Part shown: one piece after another, positions 34,501 through 47,623 of the stretch
Layout of the letters: the number at the start of each line of letters is the position of its first letter
Position numbering within the stretch: the stretch's first letter is position 1
Notes under the pieces: model-generated
Database searches by the model: none
What the model was told of the DNA's origin: nothing
What the model saw: the letters and a program-made list of their open reading frames with translations, nothing else
Assembly: GCA_024663395.1 (NCBI GenBank)
Contig: JANFAH010000041.1
Location: 372,001 to 436,000 of the forward strand
Direction of reading: 5' to 3'
DNA from: Pisolithus tinctorius
Taxonomy: Eukaryota; Basidiomycota; Agaricomycetes; Boletales; Pisolithaceae
Length of the DNA: 64,000 bases
Made by a program: the position numbers and the translations under genes

Positions 34501-37500
34501 TATCCACGGTGACCTTGAGCGTTCGGGCGAGAACGACCGTAAACGCCTCGAGACGCAGATACAGATGATGGAAAGCCAAACGTGGGTATTGCGTGGCCGT
34601 GTCCTATTGTTTTTTTTTTCCGAGCTGAGGGGTGCGTTTAAAGGCAAGAATTGAAGGTTCAGTTGTCGCAAGAGCGAGAGACCCTTCGGCACGTCACGCT
34701 TCAGCGAGACATCGACATGAAGGATTTGCAAGCACGTCTGGACAAGACCGTAAGTTACTCGTTACTGATATATTACTCTCCTTGACGTTTGCAAAACAGG
34801 CTGGACAGTTGGCTCAAGTCCGGGAATCTCTTGTTGGCGCGGAGACGAGCAAGACACATCTCCAAGATCGTGTAGAGCAACTTACTCGCCAGTTGCAAGG
34901 CAACGAAGAGAAGCTTGCTGTATACGAAAGGAGAGTGTCTGGTGCTTCCGCCGTTACGACTGTTCCTGCGTCGGATCTGCCACGCGAGCAGCAGTTGGAG
35001 CAAGAAGTGGCTGAATTGCGGTAAGTCATTTGGCAGCAAATGATCAATGATCGTGAAGATGATTCTTTTCTTGCTTAGATCTGCACTCAAAGTTGCTCAG
35101 GTTGATCTAGCATCGGCGCGTACCCACATGCAACAATTCCAGGAAATTAGTCAAGCAAACGAGGCTGCACTGACAGCACTAAACGCTACTCACGATCAGT
35201 ACAAGGCTGATGCTGAAGCTCGAGCCGCCCGACTTGAGGTATTCCTGAAAGCCGTTGCAATTCAAGATGTTGGATCTCACTTTTTTTGTTCACGTGCAGT
35301 CCGAATGCAGATCGTTGCAAGAGAAGCTTCGTTCCGTTGAAGACGACTTGCAACAAGCCAAGGCGAAAGTCACCGAGATCCAGCATACCCTCGAAAACGA
35401 ACGTACAGCATGGGCAAACGATAAGAGGATTTTGGAGGGAACGATTGTCGATCTTAGTACTTCCGAAAGGGTTTCTGAGAACGACCGTACCACTCATGAG
35501 CGAGAAATCCGCGAGCTGGAGCAGCGCGCGATAGTATGTCTTTCGGAAACATCGTTGTATGCTTGTTTTCTCAAGGGGCTTTTTAGGCTGCGGAGGAAAG
35601 ATACGCCCGCGAAGTAGTCACCCATGCTGAGTCCTTGAAGAACGTGGAGAACCTTAGGCACCAGCTCACAGCGGCTCAGGCTACGGCTCGCCAAAACCTT
35701 GCGGAAGCGGCGAGTGCCCAAGCGAAGTTGGAAGCTTCTGAAGGCAGCTGGAAACAGCAGAAGGAGGCGCTTGAAAAAGAGATCGCAGACCTCAATGCAC
35801 GGTAAGTGAGCTCAAGTGTCCGTGCCGATGAAGATTACCCATGATATTCGGATAGTTATGACGATCTCTCCGCACAAAAGGCTCTCTTGTATCAGCACTT
35901 GGACACCGTCAGCTCACAAGCTGCTCGCATCCGTCAGGTTGCAGACTCGTCCACGGAGAACACCTCCAACGAAGCCGACACCAACGGCGACTCCGACGTT
36001 AAGTTGGCAGAGTTGCGCGCTGTCATTGGGTACCTCAGAAAGGAGAAAGAAATTGTTGATCTCCAACTTGAGTTATGCAAACAGGAGAACGTCCGTCTCA
36101 AGGGGCAAACCGACCATCTTAGCCGGAGTTTGCAAGAAGCCCGTAGCACTCTCTCCGAGGTAATTATACTTCTAAGCGTGCGCCTGTTGCTCTCTCACAT
36201 TTCTGTCGCAGGAACGTGAACGTACAATCCAAGCTGCTACTTCAGATGCCCAACATGCTGAGATGCTCGAACGAATCAACCAACTCAACATCCTTCGGGA
36301 GAGCAATGCCACTCTTCGTGCGGATTGCGAGAACTATACCAAGCGTGCAAGAGAGCTGGGTGCTAAGCTGAAGGCCCTTTCTGTGGAACTGGAACCTGCC
36401 AAGGAAGAGGCGCGCATCGCACGTGCTGAACTCCAAGCGCGCGACGCTCAAATCGCACTGCTTGAGGGTGAAAGTAAGCGCTGGCAAGAACGTAATGCTC
36501 AACTTTTAAGCAAGGTAGGCCCGGGTTGCCACCCCCACTGTAGCAAGCTTTCCCTAATTTTGGTATACAGTACGATCGGATTGATCCTGCTGAAGTTCAG
36601 AGCTTGAAAGATGAGATTGACGCATTGAAGGCCCAGAAGGCTGAGGTGGAAAAATTGGTAACAGAACGAGATGCCAAGTTCTCAGAAGCGAATTCTCGGG
36701 TAAGAACAGCATTCGAGCATCATGTGGTGTTTTTTCTCATGGGTTATGTGGGTAGGTTGAGGCGTTGGAAGATGCTCTTCGAAAACATAAGGAGGCAGCT
36801 ACGAAGAACATGGAAGGGTTCAGGCAGCGGCTCGGACATGTGAACCAGGAACGGTCTCGAATGAATCAGCAGGTTAAAGAGCTTCAAGAACAAGTGAGGA
36901 CCTTGACAGCCGAACGAGATACGCTTCGGGTTGGTGCTGGTGCCAGCACCGATTCCGACGCCTCCAAAGAGCTCACTGCTCAACTCGACTCCCTTCGGCA
37001 CGAGAAAGCAGCTCTCGAGAAGGCGCTAGCCGAAGAGAGAGCCAAACCTCCCTCGCTGCCCACGCCATCTCCTGACCAAGCCGCACTTGTTGTTCGTAAT
37101 GCAGTGTTTTTTCGTATTTTGCTTGTCTAAAACATCGTCATAGGCATCACTCCAAGCCGAAAAAGACAGGCTTCTGGCGGAGAAGGAAGCCCTATTGAAC
37201 ACTGAAGGAGCCGACGCTTTGAAAGCTCAGTGGGCAGGAGAAAAGGCTGAACTTAGCAAAGCACGCGACGAAGCGGTGGCCCGAGCGAAGGTGTGAACAC
37301 CCTTTCAGACCATGTGCTGCAAGCTGAATGGTGGTTTTTAGGCTGCCGACGAAGAGGCTAAGAAGGCCGCTGATGACTCTCGAAATCTTAGGCAGGCTAA
37401 TGTGAGTTACTCGCACGGGGTCATTGCCGGCTTAGGTTGTAACGAATGTCGATAGGAAAAATTCCAAGTTAGAATCCAAGACTTGCAAAGAGCTAGGGAT

Positions 37501-38433
37501 CGTGCCAATACCGAACTTGCGGCGGCAGTCGAGAAGGCGAAGAGCGAAATGTCAGCTGCGAGCGCAGGAAGCGTGGAGGAATTGGTCAAACGGCATGCCA
37601 AAGAACTCGAAGACCTCAGAGCCTTGCTGAATGCTCAGCACGAAGCCAACCTCGATGCCGCTGTGCACGCTGCCACCCTGGCGGCAAAAGCTGAGGCAAC
37701 TGTGGCTTCTAATGATGATGCTACGAAGGCTGCCATTGATGCCGCTATCGCTGCCCGTGAGCAAGAGTTCCAGGCTAAGCTCAACGATGAGATCGAGAAA
37801 GCTGTCGAGCGCGGTAGAATGGAGCAGAGTGCGAAGTCGAAGCTCAAGGATTCCCAACTTGTCCGGTCACAACTGAAGGTGAAGGAACTCGAAGCGCAAA
37901 TTCTTGAATGGAAGAAAGCAGGGATTGTACCCGACTCTACTAGCACCCCTGCCACTACGACTATGCCCGCAACAACAACCACACCTGCAGCGTCTATCTC
38001 GACTGTTCCTTCCGAAGCAATTCCAATGTCAGCCACAGAGTCGTCCTCGGTCCCTTCAACCAGTGTGAGTGCTGGCCCTCTACGAAGGCAGGCTACCAGC
38101 GGTGCTGCAATCCTGGTTCCCCCCGAAGCAGCCACCAGAGGACGGGGCCGTGGTGCCTCAATACGTGGTGGGCAGCGAGGCATCTCCATCAAGGGAAGAG
38201 GTGGTGCACCTTCACCTACTGCCACCACTGCTCCACCACAGCAGCAAGGGGCCATTCAAATCATGGGTGCGGCTGCCAAACGCGCTCGCGAAGACGACCC
38301 TTCTTCAGACGATTCATTAGCTAAAAGGATCAAGCCTGCTGAGGCCAGCACGAGTACACCTGGCCTTGCGGCAGGGACCAGCACCACTAACAAGCCTCCT
38401 ATAACGATCAGACGGCCTCAGCCGCCGGCATAA
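31535..38433 (+). CDS. TPR/Mlp1-type nuclear-basket nucleoporin
   Basis: Long coiled-coil scaffold of the nuclear pore basket (mRNA quality control and export in relatives). Nineteen exons: 31535-31976, 32029-32199, 32252-32355, 32408-33187, 33245-34088, 34146-34354, 34415-34581, 34644-34749, 34800-35020, 35079-35238, 35300-35533, 35587-35801, 35856-36159, 36212-36514, 36571-36699, 36756-37091, 37144-37290, 37342-37401, 37456-38433; 5910 nt, 1969 residues, near Mlp1 length. Heptad-rich throughout. Family hallmarks are SEEYARYRRTKHAEF in exon 4, MAKMEAEERDYR-like GAKMEAEERDYR in exon 5, and RAVIGYLRKEKEIVDLQLEL in exon 13. The C-terminal 150 residues are non-coiled: Thr/Pro-rich, then RG repeats (RGRGRGASIRGG) and a bipartite-like nuclear signal (KRAREDD...KRIK). 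The donor of intron 16 (GTTCGT) is the least certain junction. Confidence 0.9.
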
Positions 38434-38824
38434 TAGTCTGCGCAACATACATCATGATGTTTGCTGTTATTATACGTTTGCATTTTGTATCATTATCCAC
38501 ACACTCGCCTGAACACTTCACCGTACGTACCGTATTTCGAGATCAATAACTACCAGTGGTATGATCAGACATGAGCTCTGAGTAACAGGGCAAATGAGGT
38601 ATGTCTCACTGAAGGTCCGGCGTCTGGTGTTCCCGAGCAGTGCAGAGATCCGACCTGTTTTCCAAGGCAACTAACAGTGTCAGCAAGTACCGCAGTCATT
38701 ACAAGAAGCTAGCAAACACAACAGCAAAGGATATATGATAAATGTAGAAAAGAGTGCGTTGTGCCAGCACCATCCTTTCAGGCCCATGGCCCGCATCCAC
38801 GCAGCGGGCACTCGTCCCGGTCAT

Positions 38825-39892
38825 TTAATGTCCTCCCGCATCAAATACCATCTCATGTTCTCTCAGAGGCATATGTTCGCCACTTTCACCAGGAACATAC
38901 GCCGCCTGCGGAACGCCCGTCTCGTCAAGACCCTCCGCTGCCTCGATGATCTCATACAAACGGGATGCAACCTCGGGCGGGGGAACCCGACCACCAAGGA
39001 TATCTCGAGCTGGGACTGTAGATCCATAAAATTCGCGGTTAGCGTCTTTGCGTTCAATTAGAACTGTTCCCTCAAGGGATACGCCCGCAAACAGACCTGT
39101 CAGAATGCAGACTCAGTACCTGTGAGGAATAGCCTTTATCCGTCGATAAACCTCACCCTTGCTCTTCGAATAGGAAAACATATGCGCGGGGTGTGCAAGA
39201 CTCGCTTGTACAGCTCCACCCGTTCCGATTGGACCAGCCGTAGCGCCGACATTTCCACCCACAGTGACGTTTCCACCCATGGAGAACGCACGGACGGCTT
39301 CCTCGCTGTTAAGGACGACGACAAAGTCTGTGATATCGGCGCCTATTTGGAGACCCCACCCGAGACCGCCTGTCGCAATACAGGAAGGGGCGGACCATGA
39401 TCCGTCTGGGAGACGGGCGATGACGAGACCTGAGCCTGCCTTGCCCGAGAACATGAAACCGGCTTTGAGGACTTGGAAGATAGCGAGACCTAAACAGCAT
39501 CGTTTAGGCAAACTTGTGGAAGGTGTGGAAAGAGTGATACACGGAGGGCACCTACCTCGTGCACGCTGTAAGACAGCCTTTGGTATAGAGTTGAGTGCAG
39601 ACTCAGGACGGTCAGGGTCAGCTATGGGGATGGAAAGAGTGGGCAGAGGCCATCACGGAGTAACCAAGGCAGGGCAAATGAGCCTAAGTTCAGATTTATC
39701 ATTTCGCGACACTAGCCTACCTAGAAAACTTTCCAGGATCTTTGCTGCCTTCTCTGCCTCGCCAGGGAGGGAGAACCCTTGAACAAAATCTCTAGAACCG
39801 GATGCGACGCGGGTAGAGCTTTCACGAACGAAGGCTGTCGCCTGGATCCCAGCTTTCTGGGCTCCGCGCCTGAATTTGTCGAACATAGACAT
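38825..39892 (-). CDS. Ysc84/SYLF-domain lipid-binding protein
   Basis: SYLF (DUF500) proteins bind phosphoinositides and, in Ysc84/SH3YL1, actin at endocytic sites. Exons on the minus strand: 39892-39721, 39621-39556, 39489-39157 and 39096-38825; 843 nt, 280 residues. The order of motifs is typical: EKAAKILESFLA, the SYLF opening IPKAVLQRARGLAIFQVLKAG (in exons 2-3, split here as IPKAVLQRARG and LAIFQVLKAG), GSGLVIARLPDGSWSAPSC, GGLGWGLQIGADITDFV and GLFAGVSLEGTVLIERKDAN. No SH3 domain follows, unlike yeast Ysc84; the C-terminus is an acidic tail. Convergent with TPR, 391 bp between stops. Introns are 99, 66 and 60 bp. Confidence 0.9.
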
Positions 39893-40466
39893 AGTGGCGG
39901 GTCTCGTGGGATTAGTGGGTACGAGAAGATACGTCGTCGTAGTCGGGGGAGATTCCCGCTCACTGACTCCAAGACTGCGTATATATTACGTAACTAGAAC
40001 AGGGCCGTCGCCGCCGGCAGGCACCTTGTTTACCACGCCCGAGTATGCTACAGTCACTGCGGAAACGAGATTCTGTCAGTACAGTAACTAGACCATGGAA
40101 GGTAGTCTGCCTGTAATACAAATGCGGCTAACCATATTCCTCGACCAACTCTGACTGTCAGAAATATTTGGGAGATTTTCTGTACCAAATCCAGACTTTG
40201 TAATTTCTGCTCAAGCCTTGGCAAAAATCTTGACATATGGTTTGGAGACAGATCACATGTCCATACTGGATCTGTCATCCCCCATCAAATCAACATATCA
40301 TCTGTCTAGTGACTGTAAGGACTCCTTATCTACCTGGATGCTGTCTGACCTCCAGATAAGGGGATGGCTGATTTTCTCAACATCCAGGCATGCTTCTGCT
40401 TGCCTGCCTGTATGCCATGACACTTTCCAGACAGGTTGTTGACACTTTGCAAAATTTTCTTGAAGG

Positions 40467-40735
40467 CACTGTAGGGAGTGTAATTTCCCTACTAGAGCAT
40501 TTGTTTTATTTTGTTCATTTTATTTAGTTTTCATTTTAGGTGTTTTTTCTGTTAGTGGTACTTAGAATTTCGCTTTTTGACTGCTTAGTCAGCCCTACCC
40601 AGTACTCAGTGTAATTAGCTTTTTTTAAAAACAATAGATGAGTCACCCCAAGATGAGAAGAGTTGGAGTTGAGCCCTAGACTCTATCATTTGCTCAGGCT
40701 ATAGGAGCCCCCCTGGCCATACTCATTTCCTTCAG
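40467..40735 (+). repeat. Dispersed repeat (TGTAGGGA... family), copy 1
   Basis: About 80% like 56931-57215. Starts TGTAGGGAGTGTAATTTCCC with an internal inverted TGTAGGGA/TCCCTACA-like end, contains TTTTATTTAGTTTTCATT and ACAATAGA(T/C)(G/A)AGTCACCCC, and ends near GGCCATACTCA. The TG start and A/T-rich middle suggest an LTR, but the other end is not defined. A weaker relative is at about 42795-42870. Confidence 0.6.
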
Positions 40736-43014
40736 AGTCTGCTTTCCTCTCATTGTCTCAAAATAATAATCCTTCAGTGCTCCTCTCCACCAACCCCCAC
40801 CACTAGCCACCCACTGTCCCTTAGGTTCCCACACCCTCAGATATATTGGTGAGTCATTGACACAAGTTGCTGAATGCATTGGTCACTGGACCTCTAGCAG
40901 ACTGTGACAGACCTCTGTATTCACTGACTTCCAGGTGAGTTGTGAGATATCATTTGTCACAGACACTGGCTAACAGTCATTGATGACAGCACATACCACT
41001 ACTTTGACTTTGAGTTCACCAACATCCACCACCTCATTGAGCACCCCCACATCCCCATTGACACCCCCACACATCATCCTTTGTCACCATCATAGGTGGC
41101 TCAACATAGATTGTACATTGTGCACATATACTCTTTTTTTGAGTTTGTATGCACCATTTCCACTATTTAACCACACACTTACAGACACAAAGTTTCTTTA
41201 CAAGTGTACTTGGACCAGAGTGATGATGGGACAGTGTAGTGTATGTGGAATTTTCAGTAGGGAGGGTCCTGGGGGGGATTCTAACGAAGGTATGAGTTTC
41301 TCAGTGTATGAAGTAGTCACTATATTAGTACCTAATGAAGGTATGAGTTTCTACACTACATCAGTACCAAGTAAGCAAGTGGGAATCTAGCTATACTCAC
41401 CTCAGTGTACAAAGTAGTCACTGAGATGGAAAACAACAGTGCAGAAAATTTATAGTATGGTAATTAGTAAGCATGTTGACATCGGAATTTAATTCCGAGG
41501 GTCAGGGAGAAATTCCGAGCCCTCTGGGCGAAACCCTGAGACACTACCATAATTCCAGATCGCATTCTTGACAGATTCATATAATCTGCCTATACACAAA
41601 TTTGAATAAATCCATGCTATGACTGTATGAACAGACCATCTGGCTGGATGATGACTGGAGAAGGGACAAGTGACATAGTATCTGTCTGTACTACACAGTC
41701 TATGAGCTGCTGTCTGTCAGAACTGGGGCCACCAAGGCTGGCTGGACTCCAGTCAGCATCAGAGAAGTGCAGCATTACATAAGTTATCTTGATGAAGGTG
41801 GATCACTTGTCAATGTATGTTCTATCTATGGTCCTGTTGTCTGCCCATACAATACCTGGTACCAGATAAAATCTCATTTCCACAGTGAGTTGTGAGGTGG
41901 CTGGTGGGATTTGCTGTGCAGACTTGTTGTTGAGGCATATGCACAGATGTCAAAAAAAGTGTCTCAATTTTTGGGGTACAGTGACCTTGTAAACAAGGTG
42001 ATGACCCACAGAGCAAGCACTGCAATTTTGCACAGTGATAGAATTCAATTTGATATCAATTGGGTACAGTATTATTGTTATTCCTTTGGGAAAACCCAAG
42101 TACACACTGCATAGAGATATTCTCATGCATGTATCAATGTCTAAATCTCCCAAGAATGTATATGCAGACTGCTCTCCTAATTGGTTGCTGGTGTCCTTTC
42201 TGGCCCATGATATTATCTTCACTGGGTGGTGTCATGGGCTAGGCACTTGATCTCTGGTCCCACCACATGATCAACCATGTTTTGTGGGACAAACTGTCTG
42301 AAGGTTGAACATTCATTGATCCTTTTTTTTTTCCAATTTAAGTGCATTGAGGATTATATCCTATGTAGCACTATACTCGACTACTTGATCTGACCTGCGT
42401 GGGGTCCTGTACCCTGCCTGCTCCCTGGGTGTCATTGATCCATTGCCCAGGGAAAAGACATGTTTTTGTTCTGGAGTAGTGTTACTGGAGGGGTCCTCAC
42501 ATCTTTTTGTTGCAAAAGTATATGAGATTGCATAGTTTGCCATGTGAAGACAACTGGAATGGGTGGGGACATTACTCAAGGGTCTCCCTTCTCCCTCCCC
42601 CAGGTGATACCTCACTGGTGTGTATGCAATAGCTCACTCATTACGCTGTGCTACTTCTTGCTATATCAGATTATGGTACTACTTGATGAGACCTTTTGAA
42701 TGGTGTATAGTTTATATACTTTATTTTTATTTCTGTTGCTTTCCATTCTGACTTATGACTACTGCATTTTTGCCTTCCAGTACACATTGTTGTATGCTTA
42801 GTCAGCACCCAGTAATACCTGTGCATACAACTTTTTATTATACAAAAACAATAGGTGAGTTGCAGCTTAGCCAGAGATGACAGACAGTTGGAGCAGGCAT
42901 CTATGGGCTCAGGGCCTAAGATAACAAGGGTTGTATTGCACAAAACATGTGCATGTCAGACTCAGAAGACACCAAACAACACTGCAAAAAGATGCAGGTG
43001 GTATGTGTTCTGCT
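40736..43014. other. Decayed intergenic sequence
   Basis: CpG-poor throughout, with no gene I can support. It holds a 54-bp direct repeat (AAGGTATGAGTTTCT at about 41285 and 41338). There is a pocket of normal CpG at 41476-41570, TGTTGACATCGG..., with the palindrome CGGAATTTAATTCCG and the segment CCTCTGGGCGAAACCC. It looks like the start of a younger LTR insertion; its end is not clear. Confidence 0.4.
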
Positions 43015-44400
43015 CCAATGTGGTGACTTTGTCAAATGGACTAGGCACAAAGTGAAGGAGGGAACACACTACAGGCTGAACTTATTGTAACCCCTATGGA
43101 TCCACTACTGATCCTGTTTTTGATTGGTTCCCTCTTGTTAGGATGACACCTGACACAAGAGGAATGAGAAGAGAGAATATATTTGAGGGGATTTGCAAGG
43201 TAGCAAAAAACTAGAGTTACAGAGTACCATACATCTATCTATATACCTCCCTAAGGAGGGCAAACAATAACCCCATAAGTAGTAGTTCACTGCAGACAGT
43301 AAGTGATGAAATAGAAATGAGTCAGTACAACTCTGTAGCAAAGGAAATGAAGCCCAAACCAGTGGTGAAATCAAGCACAGTGAGGGGGTGGACAGATGAT
43401 GGGGGAATGAGACATGATGACATACTGTACAAGTATAAACATGAGATGAAGGTAAGGAAACATACATGAGAACAATCAAAGTGCAGCAATGACATTGCAG
43501 AACTTCTAGACCATGACTAGCTCCTTCCATGGATGATGAATGACCCAGACCATGGCCCAAATGGTGACAATGACAATGGTGATGATCTGGAATGAAAGAG
43601 TCATGATGACATAGGTGTCATGCAACCAGAAATGGAAGGGAGCCAGTTTGAAGTGCAATGGTATGTCAAATGACATTGGAGCAGTGGCCCTTGTTATCCT
43701 GTATCATACTGTCTGTCATCATGTCCTGTCCTGTCATCTACTATGTATGTTCATGTCCATGCCTGCCTCCACTTGACAAAGCCAACATGGCTGTGTCCTT
43801 GTCACCTGTCCCCCTGGTCCCCCTACTCTAACATCACATGATGTGTCAGGGAGCAGTTGACAAAGGTTTTTCTTTCCCATTTCCCTCCCCTCTTTTTCTT
43901 TCTTCCAATCTCTCCCATCACCATCATCACACTTGACAATGAACATCTATGTTATGCTTCAAGCTGCCCCCTTACCACTTCTGGTTGCATGACATGTACG
44001 TTGGGCTTCCAGGTCATCACTGTTGCTGTCATCACCATTTGGGCCATGGTCTGGGTCATACAGCATCTGTGGAGAGGGAGGCTACTCTGAAAGGGATTGT
44101 GCAGCATTGTTGCTGCACCTAGATTGTTGACTTGTACAGTTCCTTTGTCTCATTTCTGCCTTTACCCTTGTACAGTATGTTTGATGTGTTTCATCTTCAT
44201 CATGACTCTGCCCCCTCCCTGTGCATGTCTGATTGCACAGCCAGTTTGGGCCTCATTCCCCTCTCTGCCAAGTCATACTGACTCATTTTTATTTCATCAC
44301 TTACTGTCTGCAGTGACTTACTGCTTACAGGGTTATTGTATGCCCTCTCAGGGAGGTATATACATAGTCAGAGGTATGAGACCCTGTACTTAGTTTTTCA
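43015..44400. repeat. Large inverted repeat of a dispersed family
   Basis: Left arm about 43220-43640; right arm about 43975-44400 inverted (for example GGGCCATGGTCTGGGTCAT on the right against ATGACCCAGACCATGGCCC on the left). The left part from 43015 (GACTTTGTCAAATGGACTAG) also recurs in direct orientation at 61805-62340. Imperfect and CpG-depleted; probably two LTR-like copies that landed head to head. Confidence 0.6.
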
Positions 44401-44539
44401 TTACCTTGCAATTCCCTTGAATAGACACTCTCTTCTTGCTCAGACCCTTCAGTCACATGTAATCCAGAAAGTGGGTCATCTGACATGTACATTTGGTCCT
44501 GAAAGTGGGACTAACCAACATTGGCCTATAGACCCTGAT

Positions 44540-44980
44540 GGTGGATAGGCCAACATGTTGGAGGGAGGTCAGCTGACCTCAGTGGGGGATGACCTCATAG
44601 CCTGGAAGCAGTGTCAGCTGATCTCATTGGGGGATGGACTCACCCTGGCAGCAGTGTCAACTGACATCACTTGGGGATGGACCCACACCCTGGAAGTGGT
44701 GTCAGCTGAGCTCACTGGGGGATGGACTCATGGCTTGGAAGTGGTGTTGGCTGACATTACTGGGGGATGGACCCACACCCTGGAAGTGGTGTCAGCTGAG
44801 CTCACTGGGGGATGGACTCATGGCCTGGAAGTGGTGTCAACTGAGCTCACTGGGGGATGGACTCACACCCTGGAAGAGGTGCCAGCCAACCTCACTGGGG
44901 GATGACCTCACACCCTGGAAGTGGGGTTGGCTGATTTCACTGGGGGATGGACACAAACCTCACCCCCTGGAAGTAGGGTT
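44540..44980 (+). repeat. 45-bp minisatellite, about nine units
   Basis: CACTGGGGGATGGACTCA recurs every 45 bp (44583, 44628, 44671, 44716, 44761, 44806, 44851, 44896, 44941), joined by CCTGGAAGTGGTGTCAGCTG. A diverged unit lies at about 45070-45115. Since 45 is a multiple of three, two frames stay open across it; I do not call it coding. Confidence 0.85.
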
Positions 44981-45391
44981 GGCCAAACCCTGAAAATTCC
45001 CTTGGCATAATCAGTTGCTTGTCAATTTAGTTGTTACCAGAAGCATTGACTCTGGTGTCACTTCCAGATGGACATACACCCTGAGACCAGTGTCAGCCAA
45101 CCTCACTGGGGGGTGGCCTTACCCCCTGAATCCATGGCCATTCTTTGCCTCTGGGTGATGTCAGTGATCTCACAGGGTTTGAAACCTGCAATGAGCATGG
45201 GTAGCCATATATAGGGATCCTTTTTCTTTACACCATCTACAGTTTATCTATAGACCAAGACCCAGAGCTCTCTTGGTTGGTTAATGAGCTCTAGTTGATT
45301 TCTTGCTTGCCTCCTCACCCTCCTTTGCAATCTTCTGATCAACATCCCCACTGCCTCCCCTTTTTCTTTTCCTCAAATCCATTCTTGTATT

Positions 45392-47386
45392 TCAGGATTC
45401 CTTCATGCCACCCTCCTGGGTGGGACAGGAATCCCCTGCACTGACCCCAGTTGTTTCCTGTGCACCAAGCCCTGTGCCTGAGCCACCAGAATTCTGCTGC
45501 AGTCTTGCAACTACCAGCCCTACTGCACCCATAACATCTTCCCCCTTGTGGATATCAAGACCTGAGCCTAGCAAAAAGCCCAGGTTAGCAGCCTCAGGGT
45601 CATCTGGTTCTATGTCCTGTGCTCTTTTACACTCCCTCCACAACATACCAAATCCCAGTAAAATGGTAAGATCTTTCTGGGTGGATGCAAACTTTTCACT
45701 TTGCAATTGATACAGTGCCTTCCAGAAGGAATCGCCATTGCCATGCATCTCCTCGGGAAAATACTGGGCACTCCAGGCCCAAGATGCCCAGACAGGCAAG
45801 TTGACTGGTCCAGAATCAGGTTCCTGTACAAAATGTTTGTTAACCTAGTGTTTGAAGGAAGTTTATCACTTACTGTCTCTAGCAAGTCATTTACAAGCTC
45901 AACATGTTCCTGGTGCCTGGGCATGATGCAAAGGGACTTTGAATATTTCACCCTGTCCCCTTTGGCATGACAAGCAGGGCTGGATTCATGAGGGGTATCT
46001 TCAGATGGGGCCCTCCCAGAGTCAAGGATATCCTAGGCCCCTGATGAAGTTGCTATAGGGGTCATACCAGCCCCACCAATTTCTGCCCCTAAATCTGAGG
46101 GCCTGGCCTCCACCCCAGCTTCACTGTCCTCCCCAGGGCTTATCCACACACTCTTTTTGGATGGGGCTTTCCTGTTCCAGGGCCTTCCCAATGGCTTGTC
46201 CTCCTTTTTGCACTTGATGAATGAAATGATCACCTTATTCTCCTCTTGGGAATTCCAATGATTCCAAAGCATCTGCATGTCAGCCTTGGTCTATTTTGAA
46301 GGATCCTTCATCACAAATCCTTCTGGGATGGAATTGGAATTCAGATACTCCAAAGGGGACTTGATAAGCAGGCCCAAGGGAACCTTGGCCTTGGGCTTCC
46401 CTGTAAACTTTGTTATGTTTCCAACTTCCATCAACAACTGTAGATGCACTTGACAATCAAGAACATACCATAGGCAGCCTGGAAGACCATTCTTGCCAAA
46501 CTCTGCTGGACCTTGAGTTTCTGACCAGTCCAAGCTGGTACCTCTGGGTTTCCTTCATCATCCAGGGCTATCTCCACCTGGGGATTCTCATCATTCAAAT
46601 CTTCCTCAGCTGAGTATGGAATCAACCTAGGTACACATATTACATCAATCACCAATGTTCATCACTTACCAGCTTCAGTCAAAAGATAATCCATCAACAT
46701 TTGCTCTCCCTTTAGAACCAAATCCTTGGTGGGCTCTGAAGATTCTGAGAAGGCCTTCTTCCCATCAGGGGGTTGTGTTTCAAAGCTAGGTTACTTCATT
46801 AGCATTGGATAGACAAGGTAAAGGGGAACCTACACTGCCATCTTGATCTGAGAATCAGTAGTTTCATGAGCCAGAAACACCATTATATTTGACCCCATGG
46901 TCCAGTGGACTGTTTTAATAAACTCACTGGCCATGCTGGGAAATTTTTTTCTCCTGTACCTGAATTATTGTGTGATTAGTATAAGACACTTGAAGTAGAC
47001 CAGCACCAACAATTCATGAGTTTCTTTTGGAGCACCCAACTTATTCCACTTGGAAGCAGCCCTCCCTGCTTCAGCCTTCTTGTCATCTGCAAGAGACTCC
47101 CACCACTGTTGGATGATTTTGGTCCTCTGACCTATAGTCTTGGGGTCCTTGGTGTCCCTCCTCTCCCTATCATAGGCATCCATGTCCTCTTTGAAGAGCT
47201 GCTGGGAAGCAGTAAAATCAGTGAAGGGTTTTCTGTAGTTTCTAGCCTTGGTAGGTCTGGTCCTCTCCTCTCTGGAATCCTCATCCTCACCAGTCCCAGG
47301 CTGTTCCTTCCTCTTTTCTGATGCAGCCAGGATGCTCTCAATGATGTGTTCCTCATTATCTCAGTCTTCAGGGTCTAGTTCTGGCA
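45392..47386 (-). pseudogene. Hypothetical multi-exon gene relic
   Basis: A series of minus-strand open segments reads as one decaying gene from about 47386 to 45392. It has an acidic/basic N-terminus (HIIESILAASEKRKEQPG), then a segment with WWESLADDKKAEAGRAASKW, a middle part with EVPAWTGQKLKVQQSLA, and a Lys-rich linker (RPWNRKAPSKKS). The last frame (45799-45392) contains ILLGFGMLWRECKRAQDIEP. The DEEK-like WW-x-LxDDKKAEA pattern is familiar from repeated ORFs of Agaricomycetes, but I cannot assign a function. Splice sites are uncertain; CpG-depleted. Confidence 0.4.
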
Positions 47387-47623
47387 AAAATACCCTTCTG
47401 ATGGCCTAAATACACTTGAGATATGTGAAACTTGATGAAAAAGATACTATATCACTCTCAAGTTCTGGGGAAATTCCACAGATCCTGAAGATGCTTGCTG
47501 AAGGATCTGAGATGGGTGGCTGTGCAAGTTTTGCTTCTTGAACTGCAACCACAACCTTCCACATCAGGAAGTAGTACAAACAACTACAAACAACAAATCA
47601 TATCTGGAAACAACAACCTTGTG

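Noticed and set aside
37552..38255. Minus-strand 206-residue ORF over the last TPR exon
   Set aside because: Shadow of the coiled-coil and Thr/Pro-rich coding sequence; no homology recognised.
26100..40085. A metabolic gene cluster around EGT1
   Set aside because: The neighbours are a kinase activator, a nucleoporin and a membrane-binding protein; no other ergothioneine gene (for example an Egt2-type lyase) is present.
44555..44993. 116/119-codon ORFs as a repeat protein
   Set aside because: Both are products of a 45-bp minisatellite; being open in two frames argues against selection on either.
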